Part shown: positions 25,201 through 32,967 of the stretch, one piece after another
Layout: each line of letters begins with the position of its first letter
How positions within the stretch are numbered: the stretch's first letter is position 1
DNA from: Clostridia bacterium
GTDB lineage: Bacteria > Bacillota > Clostridia > Oscillospirales > Acutalibacteraceae
Length of the DNA stretch: 64,000 nt
Assembly: GCA_017409845.1 (NCBI GenBank)
Contig: JAFQRY010000029.1
Span: forward strand, 62,001-126,000
Direction: 5' to 3'
Program-made: the position numbers and the translations under genes
The notes under the pieces: model-generated
What the model was told of the DNA's origin: nothing
What the model saw: the letters and a program-made list of their open reading frames with translations, nothing else
Databases searched by the model: none

Positions 25201-27480
25201 AACACAAGTGTTGCAGGCGTTTCAAATAACGGCGAAGTACTGGGAGTTGGAGACGGAAAGGCAACTATTACCGTAACGGAGGCAGGCGGAGCAAAGTCTA
25301 ATCCTCCTTGCACTGTTACCGTAGAACCGGCAACGTTGGAGAGAATTGAAATTGTAACAAAGCCCAAAAATCTTGAATACTATCCCACCGATACGGTAAG
25401 TCTTGCGGGAATAAAGATTGCTGCTTATTACAATGTAGGTTCACCCATATATATTACCGATACTTCTCTGCTTACATTCAAGCATGCATCCTTTACCAAG
25501 AAGGGTGATTATGAGGTAACCGTTACCTATAAAGGAAAGTCGGCATCATATAAGGTTGAGGTCAGAGATGCTACCATGACTCTCACATGCCCCGTAGGAT
25601 CGCTGACAACGAAGGGCAGCACGACTGCCCAGCTTGAGGTTAACGTTAAACCCGAAAGCCTTCAGGGCAAGGTTAAATTTACCAGCGAAAATGACTGTGC
25701 AAAGGTAGATTCAAAGGGCGTTGTTACGGCACTTAAAGCCGGCACCGCAAAGATTACCGCAACGGTAACTCACGGTGACGTAACTCTCAAGAGAACCATT
25801 TCAATCAAGATAATGGATCTTGAAATAACCTCAATCAATATCAAGAAAGAGCCCACCAAGAAGGAATATTATATCGGAGATACCATTGATACCTCCGGCA
25901 TGAAGATTGAGCTTGTTTACAGCGATAAGAGCAAGGAAACCATCGATCCCAACGGTTCAACAAAGGTAAGATTCAAGAACAGCAACTCGGAAGTGCTTAA
26001 ATCAAATGATATCAGCGGAAGCAAGGCAACGGTTGTTGTCAGCTATTCGGGCGTATCGGGCACAAAGAGCTTTACAGTAACCGCAAAAACACCTTCGATA
26101 AAGATTGATACTGCAAGCTGTACGCTTGATGCAGGCGGAAAAGCAAAGCAGGTCAACGTATCGAATTATGTATGCGGTGACCATTATGAAATTACCTGGG
26201 AAAGCTCAAATGCCAAGGTTGCATCCGTTTCAAAAGATAGCAGCAATGAAATGAAGGCTGAAATCAAGGGTGTTGGTGAAGGTGAAGCACAGATCAAAGC
26301 GGTTCTCACCTATAAAGGCAGTAAATATTACTCGGAAGCCTGCAAGGTAACTGTTAAGGGTGCAACTATCACCAGCATAGAAATCAAAGATGAACCCAAA
26401 AACACATCGAATTATTATATCGGCGATAACCTTGATACCTCCGGAATGAGTATTATAGTTAAGTATTCAACCGGAAAATCAGAAACAGTTTCCAAGGGTT
26501 ATACCGTTAATGTAGATAAGCTTACTTCAAAGGGCAGCCAGACTGTAACGGTTTCTTATGGCGGCAAAACAGATACATTTACTGTATCGGTAAAAGAGCC
26601 CCAAATAAGCTTCAGCTTCCCGGCAGAAACACTCTCAACATCAAAAGCTGAAACATTGGCAGCCGATGTGAAGTGCACACCTTCGGAAGGCTGGGATCTG
26701 AAATTCACCTCTTCGGACACGTCAATAGCAACAGTGGGCGAAAACGGTGTTGTAACCGGTCAGGGTGCAGGAACGGTAACGATTACTTTAGTTGCAAAAT
26801 ATAAAGATACATACAGCAGCCGAGATCTTAAGCAACAGATAAAGATTGAAGATGTTCAGCCGTTATCGTTTGAAATCAGCAGCCCTCCTAAAAAGATGAC
26901 ATATTATATCGGAGAATCTTTTGCTGTTGATGGTTTAATGGTAAAAGTTTATTATAGCAACGGAACGACAGACAGCCGCGACTCAAGCGGACTGATAACA
27001 GCTTCTTTAACCAAGAATAAGGAAAAGCCTGAATTAAAAATTGATCCTTCTATGGTCTCAAGAGGAATAGCAACTGTATATGTTTATTATGGCGATTTTA
27101 CAGAGCCTGAAACGATTCAGATAACCGTCAAAACACCCAAAATAACAATCAGCCCCACATCTCTTTCTCTTGAAGAAGGGGAAAAGGGTGAGCTGGAAGT
27201 TTCGAGTGTTGATGTTTCAAGTGACAATAAATCGTATTCGGTATCATCATGGGAAGTTAAGGATACCGGCATAGCGACTGTTTCTGCGAATGGCGACAAG
27301 AAGGAAGCAACCATTAACGCTAAAAGTGCAGGCACAACTCAGGTCAGAGCCGTTATGAAATATCTGGATTATACTTATTACTCCGACTGGTGCACTGTAA
27401 CGGTTAAGGAAAAGGAAACGACAACAAAAGAACCCGCACCGAGTGAAGATGCACAGGCTGTTGATACACAGGATGAATAA
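22267..27480 (+). CDS. Giant zinc-ribbon PASTA kinase with Ig-like stalk
   Basis: 1737 aa. Zinc ribbon, active kinase (Lys103, H215-R216-D217, DFG), transmembrane helix (about 378-400), five PASTA repeats (405-755), Gly/Asn linker, then about 940 residues in which Big_3-like units (YYIGDxLDTSGM pattern, five) alternate with Big_2-like units (SSNxxVAxVS pattern, six), ending in a Thr/Pro tail. Start is TTG 22267: AGGAG (22253-22257) is nine bases away, and the product then begins like its paralogue; TTG 22258 abuts the ribosome site. The stalk could reach far through the wall. No LPxTG motif. Confidence 0.87.
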   Translation: MSSKHTGKNDVTQKLFVEAGTGIGHEKDGQRRCLGCMELYSEEYEVCPYCGYTIEEEVENALHMFPGTVLYDKYIIGRVIGYGGFGVTYLAWDTVLQIKVAIKEYLPSEFSTRAAGQTQITVFSGDKTKQFNDGMEKFIDEAKRLAKFRSENGIVKIFDSFGENGTAYIAMEYLQGETLAERLEREKTIPIEESIQMLMPIIESLNKVHDEGIIHRDIAPDNIFLTNKGEVKLIDFGASRYATTSRSRSLTVIIKPGFSAEEQYRSRGDQGPHTDVYSVGACLYKMITGQAPPDAMERRALFEKNGRDMLVPIKKFIKDIDPRRENAIYNALNIRIEDRTPDMISLAGELLSEEPVKKRRSGIKKIDPLTWPLWAKIGIPTGLVAAITLCVLFAFGIIGPKSDLETRFVVPEGQTLIPNVVAGTLEDAKSKLKAENLNWQIAGKVISTVIDRDLVLRQEPDAFNVVDHGTVIDIIISDGHGMGTVPDVIGLTIELATEKLKEAGYTVKTVEESSDIYASGAVIAQEYEAGTMLEKDNEIQLTVSTGPEGIDRTKVVTVPSILGMDYEAAKKLLADFNLFPAIDEEVFNSSIPDNQIMGQNPLANTQAHQGDTIYVTVNRGTQTVYVPDVVNKTLEMALSELEEAGLNVSTKEAQNAEYAPGVVFQQSIKPGTSVTIGTSITVTVSSGVKVKVPDLTGQRASTAQQTLANAGLASSITTEPSDSVARDRVITHDYIGEEVERGTSITLVVSSGRDRTNSGGNGGNNDDSGNEASVASLVSLKVKNRPNKTEYYVGDSLDTSGLKVVAVYSDDSEKDVTSNCHVLDADLSNAGSISVKVTFEDNGIEKTASFSVEVNKPSVKLESSFNLAVNQEITLTAKVKPETVNVSWSIDDDKIAEISGDKLKGVKAGRTRVTATISYGNEEYTASATVNVSSGKIPVEKVVLDRTSLTLRVGGKQTLKVTPIPANATDPKYTWKSSNTSVAGVSNNGEVLGVGDGKATITVTEAGGAKSNPPCTVTVEPATLERIEIVTKPKNLEYYPTDTVSLAGIKIAAYYNVGSPIYITDTSLLTFKHASFTKKGDYEVTVTYKGKSASYKVEVRDATMTLTCPVGSLTTKGSTTAQLEVNVKPESLQGKVKFTSENDCAKVDSKGVVTALKAGTAKITATVTHGDVTLKRTISIKIMDLEITSINIKKEPTKKEYYIGDTIDTSGMKIELVYSDKSKETIDPNGSTKVRFKNSNSEVLKSNDISGSKATVVVSYSGVSGTKSFTVTAKTPSIKIDTASCTLDAGGKAKQVNVSNYVCGDHYEITWESSNAKVASVSKDSSNEMKAEIKGVGEGEAQIKAVLTYKGSKYYSEACKVTVKGATITSIEIKDEPKNTSNYYIGDNLDTSGMSIIVKYSTGKSETVSKGYTVNVDKLTSKGSQTVTVSYGGKTDTFTVSVKEPQISFSFPAETLSTSKAETLAADVKCTPSEGWDLKFTSSDTSIATVGENGVVTGQGAGTVTITLVAKYKDTYSSRDLKQQIKIEDVQPLSFEISSPPKKMTYYIGESFAVDGLMVKVYYSNGTTDSRDSSGLITASLTKNKEKPELKIDPSMVSRGIATVYVYYGDFTEPETIQITVKTPKITISPTSLSLEEGEKGELEVSSVDVSSDNKSYSVSSWEVKDTGIATVSANGDKKEATINAKSAGTTQVRAVMKYLDYTYYSDWCTVTVKEKETTTKEPAPSEDAQAVDTQDE

Positions 27481-27490
27481 AAAACTTCCT

Positions 27491-27597
27491 GCCCTGCCGT
27501 TAAGGCAGGGCGGGGCTAACCCCCAAAATCCGTCGGAAGAACTGAGCTTATCCAACGGTGCCGCGGCCGTTTTAATTCTCTGACTGAAAATTAAAAC
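27491..27597 (+). terminator. Hairpin group after the giant kinase gene
   Basis: GCCCTGCC/GGCAGGGC (27491-27498, 27504-27511), GGGG/CCCC (27512-27523), AACGG/CCGTT followed by TTTT (about 27554-27573) and TTTTAATT/AATTAAAA (27570-27597). The third has the look of a weak intrinsic terminator, so transcription from upstream is probably cut before the next promoter. Confidence 0.5.
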
Positions 27598-27617
27598 ATG
27601 CTACGGTCATGCGAAAT

Positions 27618-27647
27618 GCAGGTCATTCCGAAAAACGTGCATTTCGT
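27618..27647 (+). promoter_or_regulatory. Paired 9-bp LytTR-type box, copy A
   Basis: GCAGGTCAT (27618-27626) and GCATTTCGT (27639-27647), 21 bp apart start to start; a further similar 9-mer TACGGTCAT lies at 27602. The second half ends 31 bp before the -10 at 27679. Confidence 0.6.
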
Positions 27648-27678
27648 CAACAATTTTTCATTTGTGAGCACATTGTGA

Positions 27679-27684
27679 TATTAT
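27679..27684 (+). promoter_or_regulatory. -10 element of the kinase-LRR gene
   Basis: TATTAT preceded by TGTGA; the -35 region (TTTCAT at 27656-27661) is weak. With the paired box upstream this looks like an activated promoter. Confidence 0.5.
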
Positions 27685-27753
27685 ATTACTGCAGGCGGCG
27701 ATAATGTTGCAGTTATCAGGTGGTGCTCCGAATGAAGAAGGAGGAGTATATAA

Positions 27754-30411
27754 ATGCAGCGCTGTTACGGCTGTATGAAGGTATTTGAAAAAGAATACGA
27801 GCTTTGTCCCCATTGCGGCTTTATTGTGGGCACACCGCAGGAAATGGTCAATCATCTTCCTTGCGGCACAAGGCTGCGGAATCGGTATATCATCGGCAAG
27901 GCACTCGGTCACGGCGGCTTCGGCATAACCTATATTGCCTGGGATGATAAGGAGCAGATGGTTGTTGCGGTGAAGGAATTCTTTCCGCATTCTCTTTCAA
28001 TGAGAAATCCCGGTGACAAGGAGGTTTACTGCTATGTCACGGATTCAGCCCGCTACTATACCGACGGCATCAAGAAGATGCTCGATGAGGGCAAAAAGCT
28101 TTCACGGTTCATTGAAAATGAAAACATCGTTGATGTTTATGATTTCTTTGAAGAAAACAATACCGCATATATAATTATGGAATATCTTGAGGGCTGTGAC
28201 CTCAAGAAATATCTTGAAGAGGTCGGAGGAAGGCTTGAGCCGCAAGCGGCTATAAGAATTATGCTTCCCGTCCTCAACGCACTTGCGGATATGCACAGTG
28301 ACAATCTTATCCACAGAGATATTGCACCCGATAATATTTTTATCTGCGACGACGGAAGAATAAAGCTTCTCGACTTCGGCTCGGCAAGACTTGCCGTTCA
28401 GGATGCTGACAGAAGCGTTTCCGTTCTCATCAAGGCGGGATATGCCCCCAAGGAGCAGTATCTCAGCAGGTCAAAGCAGGGTCCGTGGACCGATGTTTAT
28501 GCCGCATGTGCAACGCTTTACAGAATTGTTACGGGCGAAATTCCCGTGCCGAGTACCGAACGTGATACGATTGAATTAAAGCCGTTTTCAAAGTTCGGAC
28601 TTCACGGTCACGAGGCTCTTGAGGATGTTATTCTCAGGGGACTTGAGCCTGAAATAGAAAACAGAATAAAATACGCTCAGCTTCTTGAAAAAGAGCTTAA
28701 GGCGGTTTTCAAAGCATATAACGGAGATTTTTCCGAGCTCAATAAAAACATCAAAAGAGCCGAGGCTGTCCGCAGACGCAAGGAAGCGGTCAAAAACAAA
28801 AAGCTTATCGGAATCATCGCAGGTGCGGCGGCGGTTGTGCTTGCTCTTGTTGCTGTCATAGTTTTTGCTTTGACAGGCTCTGATGATAAAGAAAAGAAAA
28901 CGGTCTCCTCAGATTTCTATGAGACGGTTGCTTATTCCGAAGAAGAAACGGAGCTTGTGACGGAAGACGTAAAAAAAAACTCTTCCTCTGAGACTGTGAT
29001 TATCAGAATCGGCAAGCTCACGAGGTCTCAGCTTCTCAGCTCGGTTTTTTCCGAAGCCGGCAAAATCTATATGGCAGATATTGATTCTGACGGCAAAAGC
29101 GAAATTATAACATATACAGACCGATTCAACATATATTCAAACCTTTCCGACGGCTCACTCAAAAGACTTTCAATTGATTGCAGTTCAAACAGCAAAGTTT
29201 ATTTTGACAAAGCAGAGAAAACCGTAGCTTTTTATGATGCAGGTTCGGGTGAAGGAAAGGCTTTCCGTCTTAACGGAGAGAATTTTGAACTCAACAAAGC
29301 AGTTGCTCCGGAAGAGCTGGCATCAATGATTGAAGAAGGAATTCTTATTGATGCCGAAGAGCTCCTTCGCTCAGGCGACTGCGGAGAGGGCAACAAGTGG
29401 ATGTATTTCACCGAGGATGCCATGCTTTATCTTACGGGAACACTCGAAAATTTCGTTTTCCCCGATGAAAACGCAACGGAAACTCCCTGGAGCAAATACA
29501 GACAGATGGTAACCCGTGTTATCATCGGCGATGAAGCAACGGTTGTGCCCGACTATCTGTGTCATCTTTGCGAGGCATTAAAGGAAGTCAATCTCGGAAA
29601 ATCAGTTCAGAAAATCGGCGAAAAAGCATTCGAATCCTGCAACGCATTAACGGAAATTACAATTCCGCAGACTGTGACCGAAATCGGCGCAGGTGCCTTT
29701 GCCTCCTCGGGTATCAGAGAAATATCAATCGGACCTGCCGTCACGGCTATCGGAGAGTATGCGTTTTTGGCGTGCAAATCGCTTGAAAGAATCACGGTTG
29801 ACGGTGCAAGTACCAACTATGCCTCGGATTCAGAGGGCGTGCTTTATTCCAATGACTATAAAAAACTGATAACCTTTCCTGCGGGCAATACCGCTCAGCA
29901 GTATTACATGATTGAATCAACGGAGCATGTTGAAAAAAACGCTTTTACTGCAAACGAAAAGCTTTGTATGGTTTATTTTGCAGACAGAGTCAAGACCGTC
30001 GGCAGCGGAGCTTTTACGGGTTGCTCTTCGCTCGAAACCGTTGAGCTTTCCCAATCGCTCGAGGTAATAAGCGAATCAATGTTTGAAAACTGCGGCAATC
30101 TCGTGGAGGTCAACGGACTCAACAGAGTTTCCGCCGTGGAAGCGCTTGCTTTTGCAAACTGTCCGAAGCTCGAAACGGCAGAATTTTCATCAAGTCTCAA
30201 GAGTATAGGCAAGCAGGCGTTTCTCAACTGCACGGGCTTTGAAAAATTCAGAATCCCTTCATCGGTAACCTATGTGGGTGCAAATGCTTTTGAAGGCTGG
30301 AAATCCTCTCAGCAGATTGAGATTGACAACAGCAGAAGAAACATTTCCGAATGGAATTCATCCTGGCAGAAGGGCTGCAAGGCAGAGTTGGTTTATACAA
30401 GGTTGATATAA
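27754..30411 (+). CDS. Zinc-ribbon Ser/Thr kinase with extracellular leucine-rich repeats
   Basis: 885 aa. Zinc ribbon starts at residue 4 (CYGC...CPHCG). Kinase domain has Lys74, H187-R188-D189 and DFG. Transmembrane helix about 351-372. Outer part: a spacer with a D-x-D-x-D-G calcium-type loop (DIDSDGKSE), then BspA-type LRR_5 repeats (about 600-860; patterns like IGEKAFESCNALTEITIP). Such repeats bind proteins or host surfaces in other bacteria. It is preceded by its own regulated promoter. Its closest relative here is the kinase at 42953. Confidence 0.88.
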   Translation: MQRCYGCMKVFEKEYELCPHCGFIVGTPQEMVNHLPCGTRLRNRYIIGKALGHGGFGITYIAWDDKEQMVVAVKEFFPHSLSMRNPGDKEVYCYVTDSARYYTDGIKKMLDEGKKLSRFIENENIVDVYDFFEENNTAYIIMEYLEGCDLKKYLEEVGGRLEPQAAIRIMLPVLNALADMHSDNLIHRDIAPDNIFICDDGRIKLLDFGSARLAVQDADRSVSVLIKAGYAPKEQYLSRSKQGPWTDVYAACATLYRIVTGEIPVPSTERDTIELKPFSKFGLHGHEALEDVILRGLEPEIENRIKYAQLLEKELKAVFKAYNGDFSELNKNIKRAEAVRRRKEAVKNKKLIGIIAGAAAVVLALVAVIVFALTGSDDKEKKTVSSDFYETVAYSEEETELVTEDVKKNSSSETVIIRIGKLTRSQLLSSVFSEAGKIYMADIDSDGKSEIITYTDRFNIYSNLSDGSLKRLSIDCSSNSKVYFDKAEKTVAFYDAGSGEGKAFRLNGENFELNKAVAPEELASMIEEGILIDAEELLRSGDCGEGNKWMYFTEDAMLYLTGTLENFVFPDENATETPWSKYRQMVTRVIIGDEATVVPDYLCHLCEALKEVNLGKSVQKIGEKAFESCNALTEITIPQTVTEIGAGAFASSGIREISIGPAVTAIGEYAFLACKSLERITVDGASTNYASDSEGVLYSNDYKKLITFPAGNTAQQYYMIESTEHVEKNAFTANEKLCMVYFADRVKTVGSGAFTGCSSLETVELSQSLEVISESMFENCGNLVEVNGLNRVSAVEALAFANCPKLETAEFSSSLKSIGKQAFLNCTGFEKFRIPSSVTYVGANAFEGWKSSQQIEIDNSRRNISEWNSSWQKGCKAELVYTRLI

Positions 30412-30442
30412 CCTTAATATATATAAAAAACGAGGGTAAAAA

Positions 30443-31033
30443 ATGGCAGATTTTGAAGTAAGAACAGACAGCCTACGGGATGCATCGGACCGCTTAAACA
30501 GTATTCATCATCGGGTACGGACAATCTCGGGAGATGCCAAAAGAATACTTTCAAACACAAGAGGGTCAATCACCGCAAGGCTTGCAATGCATCTGCAGAG
30601 AGCTGTTGTGTGTGCAAATATAAACAACTGTGCAGCGGACTGCAAGAATTTTTCAAACACTCTTAATAAGGTTGCGGCTTACTATGAAAACAGCGAAAAA
30701 AGAGTGATGAATGCAGAACTGTTTGATGAAGTAAACAGACCGTGGCTGAAGGATTTGTTTATCAGCATTCCGGACATTCCAATTATCATAACCGGCGTTC
30801 CAAAGCCTGTTTTACCCGACAGATGGGATTGGATTTTACTGCATATTATTTTCCCTAAGCCCTGGAAGCCGGTTACGCCGGAAATTATTATTTTTCCCAA
30901 GCCGTTTATAAAAGGGAAGTTTTATTCGGATTATATTGTAGGTCCGGGTGGGCAGAATCCCTCATATTTTACAGTCGGCGGATTGAACACTTCGCTTATC
31001 GGCGGCGGATTAAAGAAAATGACAGTAATGTAA
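30443..31033 (+). CDS. T7SS substrate candidate with TRGSITARLA domain
   Basis: 196 aa. Residues 1-95 are helical and closely match the first 95 residues of the next protein: FEVRT, SLxxxS, TRGSITARLA, LQRxVVC, then LFDE. The rest is Pro- and aromatic-rich (VPKPVLPDRW, FPKPW) and ends in a Gly-rich tail. No signal peptide or membrane helix. In this place and with a WXG100-like helical start it is a likely exported protein; the C-terminal part matches nothing I know. It follows the kinase gene by 31 bp. Confidence 0.55.
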   Translation: MADFEVRTDSLRDASDRLNSIHHRVRTISGDAKRILSNTRGSITARLAMHLQRAVVCANINNCAADCKNFSNTLNKVAAYYENSEKRVMNAELFDEVNRPWLKDLFISIPDIPIIITGVPKPVLPDRWDWILLHIIFPKPWKPVTPEIIIFPKPFIKGKFYSDYIVGPGGQNPSYFTVGGLNTSLIGGGLKKMTVM

Positions 31034-31068
31034 AAATATAATGTTTTTACAGAAAGAGGGTGAAAAGA

Positions 31069-32577
31069 ATGACAGATTTTGAAGTCAGAACGAACAGTCT
31101 GAATAATATTTCTTCGAATTTTAGTCAGATTTCTTCGCGTGTACGCAACATTTCCAACGAAGCCAGAAGCGTTTTGTCGTCAACGAGAGGTTCGATTACG
31201 GCGAGACTTGCATATTCACTTCAGCGTTCGGTTGTTTGCGGAAACATTGATAAATGCTCAACAGACTATAAAAATTTGTCTTCGGCTTTAAAGAAGGTTT
31301 ATGTTCTTTATAATCAGTGTGAAAAGAAGGTGGAAGGACAGAAGCTTTTTGACGAAACATTTACTTTGCAGGATCTGCTTAACGTATGGGATTGGCTCAA
31401 CTCCCCGATTTTTGACCTTGCGAAGAATTTCCCCAAAAGTTTGCTTACCCTTCCGATGTTTATCTCTCCGTGGAACGCCATAAAAATGCCGTTCCCGTCG
31501 GCAGCAGGGGAATTGATTAAGAACTTTCCTTTCCTGAATTGGGGAGATATAAGCACGGAAGGCAACCATCCGCCACCGGGATATTATCCGTCGGCAGCAG
31601 CAGAGCTTCTTGAAAAATTTTTAGAGACAACCGGAGTAATGGCTGTCGGTGCAACAGGTTCAACCCTTTTCAAAGGATTCAGAGACCTCGGTTCATTCGG
31701 CAACGCAATGAAAACTCTTTTCAAAGACGGTAAGATTGCAGGTTCACTGGCAGAAGGCTCGGTGTTTATGAACGGTCAACTTGCGGGTATTGATGTCGGA
31801 ATGAATGCCAAGGGAGACTTTTTGGGAGCTTCGGTCTCAACGGGAGGAAAAGCCAATTGGGATCTTAACAAAGGCAATGTAGGTGTAGAGGGCAATATCA
31901 AAGCGGAAGTACACCTTGCTTCAGGTGAATTAGAGGCTAATGTCGGCTATCTGAATGGTAAGATTGAAGGAAAGGTCGGCTCTGCTGAAGCTAAGGGTAG
32001 CCTGGAGGCATCGCTCTGGAAGGACGGAAAGTTTGCTCCTTCAATAGGTGTTGAAGGCAAGGCATCCGCAAATGTTGCCGAGGGTGGAATAGAAGCATCC
32101 TTCGGCTCGGATAATTATAATGTTCATTCGTCCGCAGAAGGTTCTGTTCTCGGAGCAGAAGCAGAGGCATCGGCTAAGGCAGGTGTTATTACATACAAGG
32201 ATAAAGACGGTACCATAAAGACCAAATACGGTGCGGAAGCCAAGGTAGGTGCGGAAGCATATCTTGCTCAGGGAGAGGTCAAAACCGGATTTACTCTGTT
32301 CGGAATAGAGTTCAACGCTTCAGTTGAAGGTAAGGTCGGCGGTGGCGGAGCTGCTGCAGGCGGAGAGGTTACATCGGGCGGTATAGGTGCATCGTTGGAT
32401 CTGGGTCTCGGCGTCGGTGTCGGTGTTGATGTCAGCGTAGACTGGAGCGGCTTTGATGTTTCAGAGGTCAAAGAAACCTTCAACAATGCCGTTGATGCTG
32501 TCGGAGACGGAATAAATGCGGTTGGCAATGCCGTCGAAGACGGTCTGGATGCATTGGGAGATCTTTTCGGCTTCTGA
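31069..32577 (+). CDS. Large T7SS effector candidate with repetitive Gly/Ala-rich C-terminus
   Basis: 502 aa. The N-terminal 95 residues share the TRGSITARLA domain with the upstream protein, as in LXG-type secreted proteins where a helical head directs export. A Pro/aromatic linker follows (100-185), then about 280 residues of short repeats of the kind EGxxxAxV.ASGELEA, alternating polar and small residues, which suggest a beta-structure; the end is a helical tail with DALGDLFGF. No enzyme motif is seen, so toxin activity is not shown. ATG 31069 is six bases from GAGGGTG. The DUF4176 gene follows. Confidence 0.55.
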   Translation: MTDFEVRTNSLNNISSNFSQISSRVRNISNEARSVLSSTRGSITARLAYSLQRSVVCGNIDKCSTDYKNLSSALKKVYVLYNQCEKKVEGQKLFDETFTLQDLLNVWDWLNSPIFDLAKNFPKSLLTLPMFISPWNAIKMPFPSAAGELIKNFPFLNWGDISTEGNHPPPGYYPSAAAELLEKFLETTGVMAVGATGSTLFKGFRDLGSFGNAMKTLFKDGKIAGSLAEGSVFMNGQLAGIDVGMNAKGDFLGASVSTGGKANWDLNKGNVGVEGNIKAEVHLASGELEANVGYLNGKIEGKVGSAEAKGSLEASLWKDGKFAPSIGVEGKASANVAEGGIEASFGSDNYNVHSSAEGSVLGAEAEASAKAGVITYKDKDGTIKTKYGAEAKVGAEAYLAQGEVKTGFTLFGIEFNASVEGKVGGGGAAAGGEVTSGGIGASLDLGLGVGVGVDVSVDWSGFDVSEVKETFNNAVDAVGDGINAVGNAVEDGLDALGDLFGF

Positions 32578-32583
32578 TAACTA

Positions 32584-32612
32584 TTGCTTTTTAAAACAAC
32601 AAATGATATAAT
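32584..32612 (+). promoter_or_regulatory. Promoter of the DUF4176 gene pair
   Basis: TTGCTT (32584-32589), 17 bp, TATAAT (32607-32612). The -35 lies over the end and stop region of the effector gene's 3' flank. The two hexamers are the same as at 12971-12999, but no paired box is found upstream. Confidence 0.7.
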
Positions 32613-32643
32613 CAATTTATAAAAATTTCCGGAGGAATTAATT

Positions 32644-32967
32644 ATGTATAAAAATATGTTACCTAACGGCACAGTTGTACTTCTCAAGGGCGGAGAAAAA
32701 AGAATTATGATCTGCGGCAGAATTCAGGCTAAGGCAGGCGACGACACAATCTATGATTATTCGGCTTGTTACTATCCCGAAGGTCTTGTTGACCCCTCAA
32801 GCATTTTCTTCTTTAACCGTGATGCTATTGAAAGAGTATTCTTCATCGGTTATCAGGATGAAGAAGAGCTTGAATTCAGAAATCAGATTCTCGACCAGCT
32901 TGGCGAGCTTGAAATCAGAGACGGTGCAATTGTTCCCAAGGAAACCGAAGAAGACGAAGCAGAATGA
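32644..32967 (+). CDS. DUF4176-family protein
   Basis: 107 aa. The start MYKNMLPNGTVVLLKGGEKRIMICGR and the middle YDYSACYYPEGL are typical of DUF4176, a small family usually found beside LXG/T7SS effectors, where it is thought to act as a dedicated targeting or chaperone factor. CGGAGGA lies upstream. It follows the effector candidate by 66 bp and overlaps the next gene by 4 bp, so it is probably the partner of the 31069 product. Confidence 0.8.
   Translation: MYKNMLPNGTVVLLKGGEKRIMICGRIQAKAGDDTIYDYSACYYPEGLVDPSSIFFFNRDAIERVFFIGYQDEEELEFRNQILDQLGELEIRDGAIVPKETEEDEAE

Noticed and set aside
30443-32577. LXG polymorphic toxin with known nuclease or NADase domain
   Set aside because: The LXG signature and any recognisable toxin catalytic motif are absent; kept as substrate candidates only.
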